In this document: positions 13,829 through 21,772 of the stretch, piece after piece | Layout of the letters: each line of letters starts with the position of its first letter | How positions within the stretch are numbered: the stretch's first letter is position 1 | Source: a virus | Length of the DNA: 37,700 nt | Virus record (IMG/VR): IMGVR_UViG_3300031963_000414 | Coordinates: 1 to 37,700 of that record | Reading direction: 5' to 3' (one strand) | Notes under the pieces: model-generated | The model's input: only the letters and a program-made list of their open reading frames with translations | Told to the model about the DNA's origin: nothing | The model's database searches: none | Made by a program: the position numbers and the translations under genes

Positions 13829-14903
13829 AAACCCTCAATCCTGTTGGGTTAGTAACCCATGTAGGAGTAACCCATTTAATATGTGCAAAGTCTCCAGCGT
13901 TTACGTTTATACTCAAATTGTAATTACTAATAATTGTTTGAATACTTGAAAAGTCAGCGTTTGAGACAATTGTAGTGTCTGTAGTATCGTTAAGTCTAAA
14001 TGAAATAGTCGATTGCTCACTTGTTCCTGCCGTGCCTATAAAGTGCATTACAATACCTTTAACTCTACCACTTTTAGGAAAGTATAAACGTAAAGTGTTA
14101 ACTGCTAATGTTTGTAAAGTCGTGCCTATATGACCACCAATAAAATAAGTTGTCGCATCTACTGGATTCGTATTAGTAGCTCCAAATGAAATGTTATAAC
14201 CTAGTAACTGTTTATTTTCGTATCTACTATTACCACTACTCCAAACTACAGCATCATTGTCTATTGGATTAGGTACGTAAACATCGTGAAGCTCTCCTAA
14301 TTCATAACCGTTTTGAATCTTAACGAATATCTTACCATTATTTTGGTGAGCGTATTCTACGTATCCCAAAGCAACAGAATGATTTGGTGCTGTAGGTTTT
14401 ATATTAGTTATTCTACCTGCATTTGTAGCACTTAAATACAATAAGTCACCGTCATTCCAAGTTTCACCCTGTAAGCTACCTGTAGTGTTTATATTTTTAA
14501 TACTTCCGTAAAGCATAATATATCCACTTTGGTTATTGGATATATCTTCGGCAACTATCCCCAAGGTATCGGCTGAGTTTGGATCATTATTTGCTTGAGC
14601 TAAATTAATCTGCAATCTTTGACCTTGTGCGCTTGTAACTTTAACAACTTCGTAATCAGTCTTTAATAAATTTTTACCTGCTCCATTAACAACTAAAGCC
14701 GTTAATTGAGTATCGATTGGTTGATAGTCTAAATCTGCCCATGTATCAGCTCCATTTCCGATTTTAAACCTTGATTGATTTATTTGTACATATTTTGAAT
14801 CGGTTGAAATTGCTACCTCACCATTTAACAAAACAGGATTATTTGCAATCCAGTTAACTTCTCGGTCTTTTCTTAATTGTATTGATCCTGTTAAAATACT
14901 CAT
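13806..14903 (-). CDS. Tail fibre-like protein
   Basis: This 365-residue protein begins with a typical fibre N-terminus, SILTGSIQLRKDREVNWIAN, followed by NPVLLNGEVAISTDSKY and FKIGNGADTWADLDY, a motif shared by many phage fibres (G-x-G-x-x-W-x-x-L-x-Y). The middle region, GDLLYLSATNAGRITNIKPT, and the C-terminal beta-rich domain suggest a trimeric fibre that binds a host receptor. The gene overlaps the tail-terminator-like gene by 4 bases. Family assignment is by pattern only. Confidence 0.75.
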   Translation of the reverse strand: MSILTGSIQLRKDREVNWIANNPVLLNGEVAISTDSKYVQINQSRFKIGNGADTWADLDYQPIDTQLTALVVNGAGKNLLKTDYEVVKVTSAQGQRLQINLAQANNDPNSADTLGIVAEDISNNQSGYIMLYGSIKNINTTGSLQGETWNDGDLLYLSATNAGRITNIKPTAPNHSVALGYVEYAHQNNGKIFVKIQNGYELGELHDVYVPNPIDNDAVVWSSGNSRYENKQLLGYNISFGATNTNPVDATTYFIGGHIGTTLQTLAVNTLRLYFPKSGRVKGIVMHFIGTAGTSEQSTISFRLNDTTDTTIVSNADFSSIQTIISNYNLSINVNAGDFAHIKWVTPTWVTNPTGLRVYGQIYIE

Positions 14904-15526
14904 GTTGCTATAATACTATTTGTATAAACTGTACTTGAAAATGCTGCGTCTATTCCACTAAATTGTAATACCGAATAAGTACCCCCACAAACTACGGTCG
15001 TAATTGTTGAGCTTGTAATCGCATCTATAATAGTAACCACACCACTACTAACTGGCAATGGCGATCCACTACTTCCATAATCAAAACCTAATTGAGGAAT
15101 AGAACACCTATCTTGGTCAAAGAATTGATTAAAGGTTAACGTAAACCTATATCCTGCAATTTCATCGTCACCGTAAGAATACCTAACAGGATCAAAGGTT
15201 ACATTTTGCTGAACTCTTAAATACGGAAAATAAGACTGTGATAAAAAGTGAGCTACCAAATCAAGTCCCACCCTTTGCATGTCACTATAAACCTCTGCCC
15301 AATTAGTAAAGCCTTTTGTTAACCTATCAACTAAAAATATCTCAAAGCTTACTTGCGTTACATCGTCAACTATTGATGTAGGGTTAACATCCACATACAT
15401 CAATGGGTAATTAGTAACACCACTAGAGGCTAGATCATACAACTCACCACTACCAAAATTATTAATCTGATAGTGAGCGTTTGCAAAATCGTTAAGACTT
15501 TTTATTATTTGGTTTATCGTTGTCAT
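14900..15526 (-). CDS. Tail terminator/completion-like protein
   Basis: The 208-residue protein has a helix-rich start (INQIIKSLNDFANAHYQINN) and an alpha/beta core with YPLMYVDVNPTSIVDD and VSFEIFLVDRLTKG, then YRFTLTFNQFFDQDRC. This pattern is common in Bacteroidota siphophages next to the connector gene and resembles tail-terminator proteins that cap the tail at the head-proximal end. The last 60 residues are a Ser/Thr-rich extension. The role is inferred from position and shape. Confidence 0.6.
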   Translation of the reverse strand: MTTINQIIKSLNDFANAHYQINNFGSGELYDLASSGVTNYPLMYVDVNPTSIVDDVTQVSFEIFLVDRLTKGFTNWAEVYSDMQRVGLDLVAHFLSQSYFPYLRVQQNVTFDPVRYSYGDDEIAGYRFTLTFNQFFDQDRCSIPQLGFDYGSSGSPLPVSSGVVTIIDAITSSTITTVVCGGTYSVLQFSGIDAAFSSTVYTNSIIAT

Positions 15527-15611
15527 TTAATTTATTTAGGTATTCTTTTAACTTTTTAATCTTATCAAAGTTTTGACTACCTTTTTTAACTCCTCGTTTT
15601 ATATCGCTCAT
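15492..15611 (-). CDS. Possible 39-residue basic protein
   Basis: A short frame with ATG at 15609-15611 and TAA at 15492-15494 fills the 59-base gap between the connector and tail-terminator genes, overlapping both. The product starts MSDIKRGVKKGSQNFDKIKK and is strongly basic with a Lys/Asn-rich end. Its overlap with two real genes is long for its size, so it may be a chance frame; the otherwise empty gap is the main argument in its favour. Confidence 0.35.
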   Translation of the reverse strand: MSDIKRGVKKGSQNFDKIKKLKEYLNKLNDNDKPNNKKS

Positions 15612-16170
15612 TATTACGTTGGTTCATAAATTGACTATCCCTACGGTAAAGCCTATTGTCATCTTCTAAATAAATAGCACTTGAAAAGCTATCTAAGTTT
15701 GGAAATATAGTATCTATTTGATCTCCAGGGTTAGTGTATAATGGATAACTAGATTCGTACTCAAGTAAATAATTAATTAACCTTCTTGTATGGTATTGTG
15801 CTTTATGCTTTACAAACTCCATTAAACGATCTAAATCATTTGCTCCGATCGTTGTTGAGTTATCGCTGTTTTTAGTAACGATATTCTTATTCGTAAACTT
15901 AAACGTAAGGAACGGAGCAGCTTCATAAATTACCCACCATTTAAGGGCAGGTATTATGTAAGTGTCTAACAATGTAGTGTTTAATGCTGTTAAATTGTTA
16001 TTGTCTATTTGACTAACTAATTCATCGTATAAACCACTTCCGATATATTCCCGTATGTGAATTTCTTGAGCTTCTTTAATTGATACAAGCAAATATTTTT
16101 CGTCCACGTTTTCATCTACGAATGTGAACTCTTTAATATAAGTTGCATTTATGAAATAAATATCTGCCAT
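15586..16170 (-). CDS. Head-tail connector-like protein, DUF6712 type
   Basis: The 194-residue product is helical with conserved-looking segments YLLVSIKEAQEIHIREYIGS, LDTYIIPALKWWVIYEAAPF and the basic LMEFVKHKAQYHTRRLINYL. This is what I know as the DUF6712 family, found directly after portal genes in Bacteroidota phages and thought to be a head-completion adaptor. It lies one base after the portal gene. The function follows from context. Confidence 0.65.
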   Translation of the reverse strand: MADIYFINATYIKEFTFVDENVDEKYLLVSIKEAQEIHIREYIGSGLYDELVSQIDNNNLTALNTTLLDTYIIPALKWWVIYEAAPFLTFKFTNKNIVTKNSDNSTTIGANDLDRLMEFVKHKAQYHTRRLINYLLEYESSYPLYTNPGDQIDTIFPNLDSFSSAIYLEDDNRLYRRDSQFMNQRNNERYKTRS

Positions 16171-16171
16171 T

Positions 16172-17968
16172 TTATTTTTTTCTTACTACTCTTTGCAACC
16201 AAGCATGTCTGCAATAGTCTCTTGTTATGTCCGTACCTTTTTGTCTCCAATAACCTCCGCGATGTTCCCAAACATCCCATCCTACTTCTGCGCTAATTGA
16301 GTTAATGTCCTCACGTGAGTAAAGTAAATTAGCTTTAACTAATTCTTCACAAAATGGTCGGCTACTTTTTAAAAGTATCGCACCACTTACAGACGGATTA
16401 AGTCCGTATGAATACATTACCTCAACCTTACTAACTGGCTTTTCTTCTAATATAGTTTCAGCCTTTTCAGTTATCACTCTATTCTCACCTTCTAACTCAA
16501 TAGCCCCATCGTCAATCATTTTACTTAAAGCCTTTTCAACCGCTTCGACTTCCATCTTCAAAGCCTTTGCAATTTCTTTAGCTTCTAAACTAGGCGACTC
16601 TTTTAATATCTCTAAAATTTGTTTCCACTTTTTACGATAGTCTTCAGCAAATAAGTCATTTACAAATTCGTAAGTATCGGCAGCCTTACCGTACTTTTTA
16701 AATACGTCAAGTGCTTTTAACTCACTTTCATTAATACTAAACTTAGTTGAATCAGCTTCTTCTTGAATAGGCTTATAACCTGCCATTTCTCTAAGCTCAT
16801 TCTTAGTTAAGATTTGAACTAAAGTATTTTCAGTTAACTGATTTGTGATAGGCTCAACTTCTTTAAGCTTTATTTTAACTGGACTTCTTTTATATTCAAA
16901 TAGCTTATTAAAGAATTTTTCAATCTCTAATTGGTGTGGATCAACGTAAACGTTTTTGAATAGCTCGTAGGCTTCAATCAATTCATTCCTACCACCTAAT
17001 TGCCCTGCAGTCTTTACACCCATTAACATAGGGTTAACTACCTTATGTCCGATGAATAACTCCTCTTGAACCGTCTTATTTAAAATATCAAACTGCTTGT
17101 CAAAGTCAGTAGCTTGTAACCTTTCAACACTTGGCGCATTCTCCTTAGTTTGGTTAAACATAACCAATAAAGAGTTAGCAGCATCCGTGCCTGTATATTG
17201 GTTTTGTAGCTTGTCGTAAATATCTTGCTTTTCTTCTTCCGTAGGTCTGCCGTTATTAAAGCTTACAATAGTACCGGCATTGAAATTACTTTTAATACCA
17301 TTAAGCCAAAAGTTAGAAATTTCATATTCCATTTCGGCATAAGGAATAGCACTCACGTATTCAGGTAAAGGATAGTATTTAATACCTGGACGATACATTT
17401 TAGAACACATTACCTGCCTACCTGTTCCGTTTTCAGGATCAAATTTAGGGATATATTCTAACTTTGTTTTTTCCTCACTTTGTACCGTTTGCGACCAATC
17501 ATTCGAATACCAATAACCTTCTTCGCTCTTATCCATACGGATTGAATTATAATCCATGTGGTAGTATTCAAAATCATTTCCGGCCTTATTCCAAATGATC
17601 TCCAAATAATAACCTCCGTAAATAAGACGATCCATCGTACACTTATAAACAATATCCGAAATAGTCTCACCGTATTTATTGGCTTGTTTTAAATAGTCTA
17701 ATCTAATTGAGCGACTTGTGGTATTCGTTCCTTCGTCCTTTACAGTAACCCCATTTCCCGCGATATAAAAGGCTTTTGAGGTAACAATAGCGTTATGCTT
17801 GCTTGATCGGTTAAATAGCTTTAAAAGGTAGCCAGGATAGTTATTTTTATATTCTTTGTCATCCGCACCGTAAATGATCCAATCCTTATTTTTTTCTTCT
17901 TTAAATACAGGTACTTTTGAAGCGTTAAACTTCAATACCATTAACATATTATTAAGCCCCTGCTCCAT
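16172..17968 (-). CDS. Portal protein with internal winged-helix-like and C-terminal extra domains
   Basis: The 598-residue protein has a phage portal core in its first 440 residues: GYLLKLFNRSSKHNAIVTSK, the long crown and clip region, and the late helix with GGRNELIEAYELFKNVYVDP. Residues 446-507 look like a winged helix-turn-helix (ILKESPSLEAKEIAKALKME, AVEKALSKMIDDGAIEL). The last 75 residues form another module with RPFCEELVKANLLYSREDIN, EHRGGYWR and CRHAWLQRVVRKK, similar to the C-terminal piece of MuF-type minor capsid proteins. Portals form the dodecameric gate for DNA packaging. The extra domains may grip DNA or couple to a minor head protein that is otherwise missing here. The start overlaps the upstream gene by 17 bases. 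Confidence 0.8.
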   Translation of the reverse strand: MEQGLNNMLMVLKFNASKVPVFKEEKNKDWIIYGADDKEYKNNYPGYLLKLFNRSSKHNAIVTSKAFYIAGNGVTVKDEGTNTTSRSIRLDYLKQANKYGETISDIVYKCTMDRLIYGGYYLEIIWNKAGNDFEYYHMDYNSIRMDKSEEGYWYSNDWSQTVQSEEKTKLEYIPKFDPENGTGRQVMCSKMYRPGIKYYPLPEYVSAIPYAEMEYEISNFWLNGIKSNFNAGTIVSFNNGRPTEEEKQDIYDKLQNQYTGTDAANSLLVMFNQTKENAPSVERLQATDFDKQFDILNKTVQEELFIGHKVVNPMLMGVKTAGQLGGRNELIEAYELFKNVYVDPHQLEIEKFFNKLFEYKRSPVKIKLKEVEPITNQLTENTLVQILTKNELREMAGYKPIQEEADSTKFSINESELKALDVFKKYGKAADTYEFVNDLFAEDYRKKWKQILEILKESPSLEAKEIAKALKMEVEAVEKALSKMIDDGAIELEGENRVITEKAETILEEKPVSKVEVMYSYGLNPSVSGAILLKSSRPFCEELVKANLLYSREDINSISAEVGWDVWEHRGGYWRQKGTDITRDYCRHAWLQRVVRKK

Positions 17969-18338
17969 ACGTCTTTATTGTTTGGGTTTTAACATACTGC
18001 TTTTTTTGAATAGTTGGCGTTCCTTTAACATAAACCATTCCCACCTCTAAAGGTAATAAATTATCACATAAAGCAGGATTAGTGTTTGAATTACTTAATT
18101 GTTCAAATACTTTGTAATCCCACTCACCTTCTTCGGTTAAATTTACAGTCGTACCCTCGATAATATTAAACTGATTAAACCTATCAGGAAATCCACTTAC
18201 ATCACTTGCTACAAACCTAATCGGGGTTTTTTCAACCTTGTTAGTGAACTCCAACAAATAATATGGATTTGTCAATGTCTGTTTCTCTTTTACAGTTACT
18301 ACAAACTTGTTCGCTTGACCTTTATTTATTACTTGCAT
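17952..18338 (-). CDS. Hypothetical 128-residue beta-rich virion protein
   Basis: The product begins MQVINKGQANKFVVTVKEKQ and shows alternating strands (YYLLEFTNKVEKTPIRFVAS; then LTEEGEWDYKVFEQ), an immunoglobulin-like pattern. It ends GAGA. It is the first gene after a terminator and the conserved 20-bp element at 18343, and overlaps the portal gene by 17 bases. A tail or head decoration role would fit. The family is familiar from Bacteroidota phages, but I cannot name its function. Confidence 0.6.
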   Translation of the reverse strand: MQVINKGQANKFVVTVKEKQTLTNPYYLLEFTNKVEKTPIRFVASDVSGFPDRFNQFNIIEGTTVNLTEEGEWDYKVFEQLSNSNTNPALCDNLLPLEVGMVYVKGTPTIQKKQYVKTQTIKTYGAGA

Positions 18339-18342
18339 ACTT

Positions 18343-18362
18343 TAAGAACTATTTTTTTTAAA
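18343..18362 (-). promoter_or_regulatory. Conserved element before the portal operon
   Basis: On the minus strand these bases read TTTAAAAAAAATAGTTCTTA and end 4 nt before the ATG of the next gene. Exactly the same 20 bases stand 4 nt before the tail-chaperone gene at 30079-30098, and a 12-base core recurs at 20719-20734. Both exact copies lie just downstream of a terminator. It is probably part of a late promoter or a shared translation leader. Confidence 0.65.
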
Positions 18363-18373
18363 ATGGCTATATT

Positions 18374-18390
18374 GGTTACAATTTGTAACC
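18374..18390. promoter_or_regulatory. 17-bp palindrome, possible operator
   Basis: GGTTACAATTTGTAACC has perfect 8-bp arms around a single central base. It sits between the terminator at 18401-18427 and the conserved element at 18343-18362, so it could bind a regulator of the portal operon. The other exact copy of the element has TTACAA and GTTACC in a similar place but no full palindrome. Confidence 0.45.
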
Positions 18391-18400
18391 ATTTATAAAT

Positions 18401-18427
18401 AACAAAAGGCAGCCTTACAGGGCTGCC
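18401..18427 (-). terminator. Intrinsic terminator after the tail-tube-like gene
   Basis: On the minus strand GGCAGCC, a 6-base loop and GGCTGCC form a perfect 7-bp stem followed by TTTTGTT. It ends the capsid/tail-tube transcript ahead of the portal operon. Confidence 0.8.
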
Positions 18428-18453
18428 AATTGAACGCAAACTATGGAAATACA

Positions 18454-18969
18454 CTAAAGAAGTGCCGCGATAATTCCTGAGTTAACTGTGTTTGCAGGAT
18501 CAGGCTCATTAACAACCAATGTTAACATCGAACCGTTTTTGTCACCCATTGCTTTTCCAGTTGACTCACTTACTGTGGTTACATCCATCCCTCTAGTCTC
18601 ACCTAGTAACCAATATGTACCTTCTGTAGATTTAACAATCGCTAATATTCTATTTTGAACTAATAGCTTAATAATGTTTCTATTTTTAGCACTCATTTTG
18701 AAAATATCAAAAGTCAAAGTCTGTGCTGAAAAATAAGACTGATTTTCTTTGCTGAATGTTTGCTCTTGAGTAAATGTCGCATTTTCAGGTCTTACTTTGT
18801 ACTCAAAAAATTTCTTACCTGCTACCATTGTGATACCAGATACAATCCCCGAGCTTGCAGTAATAGATGAAACATTCTCAAATTCAGCCAAGTAAATAGT
18901 GTCAATACCACCTGCAACTCCTTTGCAGTCAAGTGATATACCTTCGATTATAACGCAATTTGCTGGCAT
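18454..18969 (-). CDS. Probable major tail (tube) protein
   Basis: The 171-residue protein starts MPANCVIIEGISLDCKGVAG and has a beta-rich body with FEYKVRPENATFTQEQTFSK and YWLLGETRGMDVTTVSESTG, then SMLTLVVNEPDP. It follows the major capsid gene and is bracketed by two intrinsic terminators, an arrangement typical of abundantly made virion proteins. Tube proteins have this length and fold pattern. A head-decoration protein is the main alternative; the sequence alone does not decide. Confidence 0.55.
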   Translation of the reverse strand: MPANCVIIEGISLDCKGVAGGIDTIYLAEFENVSSITASSGIVSGITMVAGKKFFEYKVRPENATFTQEQTFSKENQSYFSAQTLTFDIFKMSAKNRNIIKLLVQNRILAIVKSTEGTYWLLGETRGMDVTTVSESTGKAMGDKNGSMLTLVVNEPDPANTVNSGIIAALL

Positions 18970-18983
18970 AATTTTTTTATTTT

Positions 18984-19010
18984 AAAAGGGCGGATTTTAC
19001 ACCGCCCCTT
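18984..19010 (-). terminator. Intrinsic terminator after the major capsid gene
   Basis: On the minus strand GGGCGG, an 8-base loop and CCGCCC form a GC-rich stem followed by TTTTAAAATAAAAAAATT. It stands 9 bases after the capsid stop codon. No promoter fits between it and the next gene, so some read-through is needed for that gene. Confidence 0.8.
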
Positions 19011-19019
19011 GATTAATTA

Positions 19020-19988
19020 TTAAGTGTTTTTGTATTGAGCTACCGCTGTGAAATCGTGAACTGCTACTCCGATACGACCTGCTAAGAAGAACTTTAATTT
19101 TCTTGAAGTCTTATCAAAGAATACATCGAAGTCAGTTAAGTCGTTTTCTTGGTCGAATCCGAATACAAAGTTTTCTTTGTCAAATGCGATCATACGATCG
19201 TTAACTGCACTTGGAAGAACACCAGTCTCAACGATGTCGTTATCGTTATTTAAAGCTTGAATACCTACAACTTTCACGTTAGAACCAGGGTAAATCAATT
19301 CCATTGTGTTGTTTTCTCTTGCACCTGGAATGTAGTGATACAAGTTATCAGCCCAAAGTTTTTGCAATAACACACGGAAATTTTCCATACCCATTGCTAA
19401 TACTGGATTCTTACCCAATACTCTTGAAGGTATTTTTTGGAAGATCATTTCTTCAACGATACCTCTAACAGTCGAAGTAGTAACATCCGTCTGAGTAGTT
19501 GCTGCTTGAGCAGTTCCTGCTGTATCAATTAAAGAAATATAACCATTCATTAACTTCAACCAAGTTGAGTTAGTGTAAGTAGTTTTACCTTGGAACAAAG
19601 TACGTGCTACGTTCTTAGCAATGTAAGCTAATTTACGATTAACGATTCTGTCAAGTAATTCAGTTGTTTCAGGTTTAGCTCCACCTGGCAAATATGCTTG
19701 AGTGAAATAAGCTTCAAGATCCTTCAAACAAATATGTTCTTCAACTGAAAAGTCAACAGTTGACAAAGTTGTTTGAGTGATGCTTGTAGTACCTGATGAA
19801 GTAGGGTTACAACCGTTACCAGTTTGAGCCGGAGCAGTTGAGTCAAATACTGGGATTTTAGCAGAGCTTTTGATACCCGGTACTTTTGTAAGTAAGTCTG
19901 TTGAGCTGTCACCTAGTAGGGCAGTCTCGAATATCGGAGCAGTCATTTCATAACTGTAGGCCGATAATGATCCTAATGATAGTGCCAT
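19020..19988 (-). CDS. Major capsid protein
   Basis: The 322-residue protein has features of phage major capsid proteins of the HK97-like fold as seen in Bacteroidota phages. It starts MALSLGSLSAYSYEMTAPIF, has an N-terminal arm region, a spine-helix-like ETTELLDRIVNRKLAYIAKN, and a C-terminal DVFFDKTSRKLKFFLAGRIG. It is preceded by protease and scaffold-like genes and followed by a strong terminator, the usual context of the most abundant virion protein. Neither a clear delta domain nor a cleavage site is visible. The call rests on context and overall pattern. Confidence 0.8.
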   Translation of the reverse strand: MALSLGSLSAYSYEMTAPIFETALLGDSSTDLLTKVPGIKSSAKIPVFDSTAPAQTGNGCNPTSSGTTSITQTTLSTVDFSVEEHICLKDLEAYFTQAYLPGGAKPETTELLDRIVNRKLAYIAKNVARTLFQGKTTYTNSTWLKLMNGYISLIDTAGTAQAATTQTDVTTSTVRGIVEEMIFQKIPSRVLGKNPVLAMGMENFRVLLQKLWADNLYHYIPGARENNTMELIYPGSNVKVVGIQALNNDNDIVETGVLPSAVNDRMIAFDKENFVFGFDQENDLTDFDVFFDKTSRKLKFFLAGRIGVAVHDFTAVAQYKNT

Positions 19989-20009
19989 TTTTTTATTGTT
20001 TTTAAATTA

Positions 20010-20705
20010 TTATAATCCGAACTGTTTTCTAAAATTCGCTTTTACATCTTCAGCGTTTACAAATTCTTTTCTTTTTGCGATAGGCTCCACCGAAGGCTCA
20101 CTGCCTATTTTCTCAATAAGTGCAAATTGTGATTGCTGTTGATTTAATATTTTCTCAAATGAAATAGTTAAATTTCTAAGTGACTTGCTAGTTTCTTCTT
20201 GGTTAGTCATTGAACCTTCCATCTTTGCCACGATCTCCGCAATAACTGCTTTTAAGTTTTCAATTTCAGTTTTTAAAACTTCCATTTCACTTGCATGATC
20301 AGGGGCAGGCATTTCTTCAACAGGCATTTCATCTGCCATTGGCTCGTCCTTTTTCTCTTCTTCACCGCTTGCAACTTCACCTTCAGGCTGTTCAGTCTCT
20401 TCAACTTCAGGGGATTCCATTTCTGTAACGTAACCGGCTGCTACCGTGATCTTTACTGGCTTTTCGTCAACCATAATTTCATACTCGCCATCCATTAACG
20501 GAGCCATAGTGCCATCGGTATCTACCACATCAATTTTAGCACCAATTGCTAAATCAATATCAGTTTTAACGATAGTACCGTCCCCTAATTTATAGTCATT
20601 GAATTTTTGAGCTATGCCAAACATTGACTTAAACTCTAATGTCGCAAGCTCTAACTCTTGCTTAATGGCTTCATATTCAGCCTTAAATTTTTCTCTTAAA
20701 CTCAT
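20010..20705 (-). CDS. Scaffold-like protein
   Basis: The 231-residue protein has an N-terminal helix (REKFKAEYEAIKQELELATL), a small beta region (IDLAIGAKIDVVDTDGTMAP), then a long Glu/Pro-rich acidic stretch (residues about 98-140), a coiled coil with TEIENLKAVIAEIVAKMEGS and a basic C-terminus. Such acidic, helical proteins directly upstream of the capsid gene act as capsid scaffolds. It is preceded by the core of the late element at 20719-20734. The N-terminal beta region may remain in the virion. The assignment is by position and composition. Confidence 0.7.
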   Translation of the reverse strand: MSLREKFKAEYEAIKQELELATLEFKSMFGIAQKFNDYKLGDGTIVKTDIDLAIGAKIDVVDTDGTMAPLMDGEYEIMVDEKPVKITVAAGYVTEMESPEVEETEQPEGEVASGEEEKKDEPMADEMPVEEMPAPDHASEMEVLKTEIENLKAVIAEIVAKMEGSMTNQEETSKSLRNLTISFEKILNQQQSQFALIEKIGSEPSVEPIAKRKEFVNAEDVKANFRKQFGL

Positions 20706-20718
20706 GGTAGTATTTTTT

Positions 20719-20734
20719 AAAGAACTATTTTATA
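20719..20734 (-). promoter_or_regulatory. Third, diverged copy of the AAAATAGTTCTT element
   Basis: The minus strand holds AAAATAGTTCTTT, which shares a 12-base core with the two exact 20-bp elements at 18343 and 30079. It overlaps the stop codon of the protease gene and lies 13 bases before the ATG of the scaffold-like gene, so it could start a capsid-specific transcript. Confidence 0.5.
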
Positions 20735-21770
20735 ACATATTGGCTAATTTATTGCGAAGTCGTTTAAACCGCTCCATTAAGGCTTCTATTTGCGTTTCTT
20801 CTTTTTCTACTATAAATTGGTGTTCAAATATACCCTCAACACTAAAACCTCTTATTTCACCGTTTTTTACCTTAGTCCAAACTTCGGGATTTTCAACTTT
20901 GTAAAAACCAAACCAACTGCCATCGGGTAAACTTTCATAACCTTTTGGAGGCATGACTCCTATTTTACGATCAATGATAAAATCGTTAAACATAAACACA
21001 CCTTCAACCTTTTGGTTAGGATCGTGCATTAAGTTTACATTTTTATTATTTTGTTGGTAGTGGTATTTAATACATATTTGTTCGATTGTTTTACGGTCGA
21101 ATAAAACGTAGTATTGACCTAGCTTTTTATCCTCACGGTAAATTGGAAGGTCGGCAATCATTAATGGCCCGGCTAAAACTCTTTTCTCTTCATCGTGGAT
21201 TTGCATTTCGTTTTTATGTTCTTCCTTCCAAACCGAATAACAAATGGCTGCGGCTTGCTCTTGATCTTTACCTTCGTCAATTAAAGTAGAAATACAACGT
21301 GGTATAAATTCATTTTCACGTTCACCTTTTGAAGGTTTGACAAATTTTTCTTTGTCGATTTGTTCTAATTTTCTTTGCGCCCACTCAATCCCTGCGTCAC
21401 CTCCCCAAGCTAACCACATTAACCTACCACATCCATCTCCTAATTCTTTTTTAGAATTTTCTCTATGCCTTTCAAAAGCTGCCATCCTTGCAATGGTATC
21501 GCGTGTTATTGGTTCTCTATTTGCAAGTTGATTAGCACGTGCTTTACCTACTGCCGTTCCACAATCACCCCAACCATTTTCTTCTGCCCACCTTAAAGCT
21601 ATTTTAGCATTTTCACTAGCCTGTTTCGGATAATCAGTATAACTTTCAAATTCTTGATTCTTAAAAGCTACCCAGTTTTTAAGTATTGCAGGGTCATCGA
21701 CTAAAGCCACATAGTCCACTCCGCTTGTTTCTTCTTCGTTTATTACGAGTCTGTAAATTGGTAAATTCAT
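20730..21770 (-). CDS. Prohead protease, XkdF-like, with a large insertion
   Basis: The 346-residue protein ends in an XkdF-like serine protease domain: VLAGPLMIADLPIYREDKKL, then the catalytic His249 in NVNLMHDPNQK and Ser310 in RGFSVEGIFEH. Its N-terminal MNLPIYRLVINEEETSGVDY and VALVDDPAI belong to the same domain. Between the two, residues 45-185 form an inserted region with two modules, one holding KARANQLANREPITRDTIAR and AWGGDAGIEWAQRKLEQIDK, the other CISTLIDEGKDQEQAAAICY. These recur in phage head proteins as separate pieces. The protease should cleave the scaffold during head maturation. Confidence 0.8.
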   Translation of the reverse strand: MNLPIYRLVINEEETSGVDYVALVDDPAILKNWVAFKNQEFESYTDYPKQASENAKIALRWAEENGWGDCGTAVGKARANQLANREPITRDTIARMAAFERHRENSKKELGDGCGRLMWLAWGGDAGIEWAQRKLEQIDKEKFVKPSKGERENEFIPRCISTLIDEGKDQEQAAAICYSVWKEEHKNEMQIHDEEKRVLAGPLMIADLPIYREDKKLGQYYVLFDRKTIEQICIKYHYQQNNKNVNLMHDPNQKVEGVFMFNDFIIDRKIGVMPPKGYESLPDGSWFGFYKVENPEVWTKVKNGEIRGFSVEGIFEHQFIVEKEETQIEALMERFKRLRNKLANML

Positions 21771-21772
21771 TT

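Noticed and set aside
13592-13852. Plus-strand frame rich in Phe, Tyr and Ile
   Set aside because: It is antisense to three minus-strand genes with normal protein character; no gene in the window is convincingly on the plus strand.
17458-17670. Second minus-strand frame inside the portal gene
   Set aside because: It is an out-of-frame reading of the portal gene with unlikely composition and no start context.
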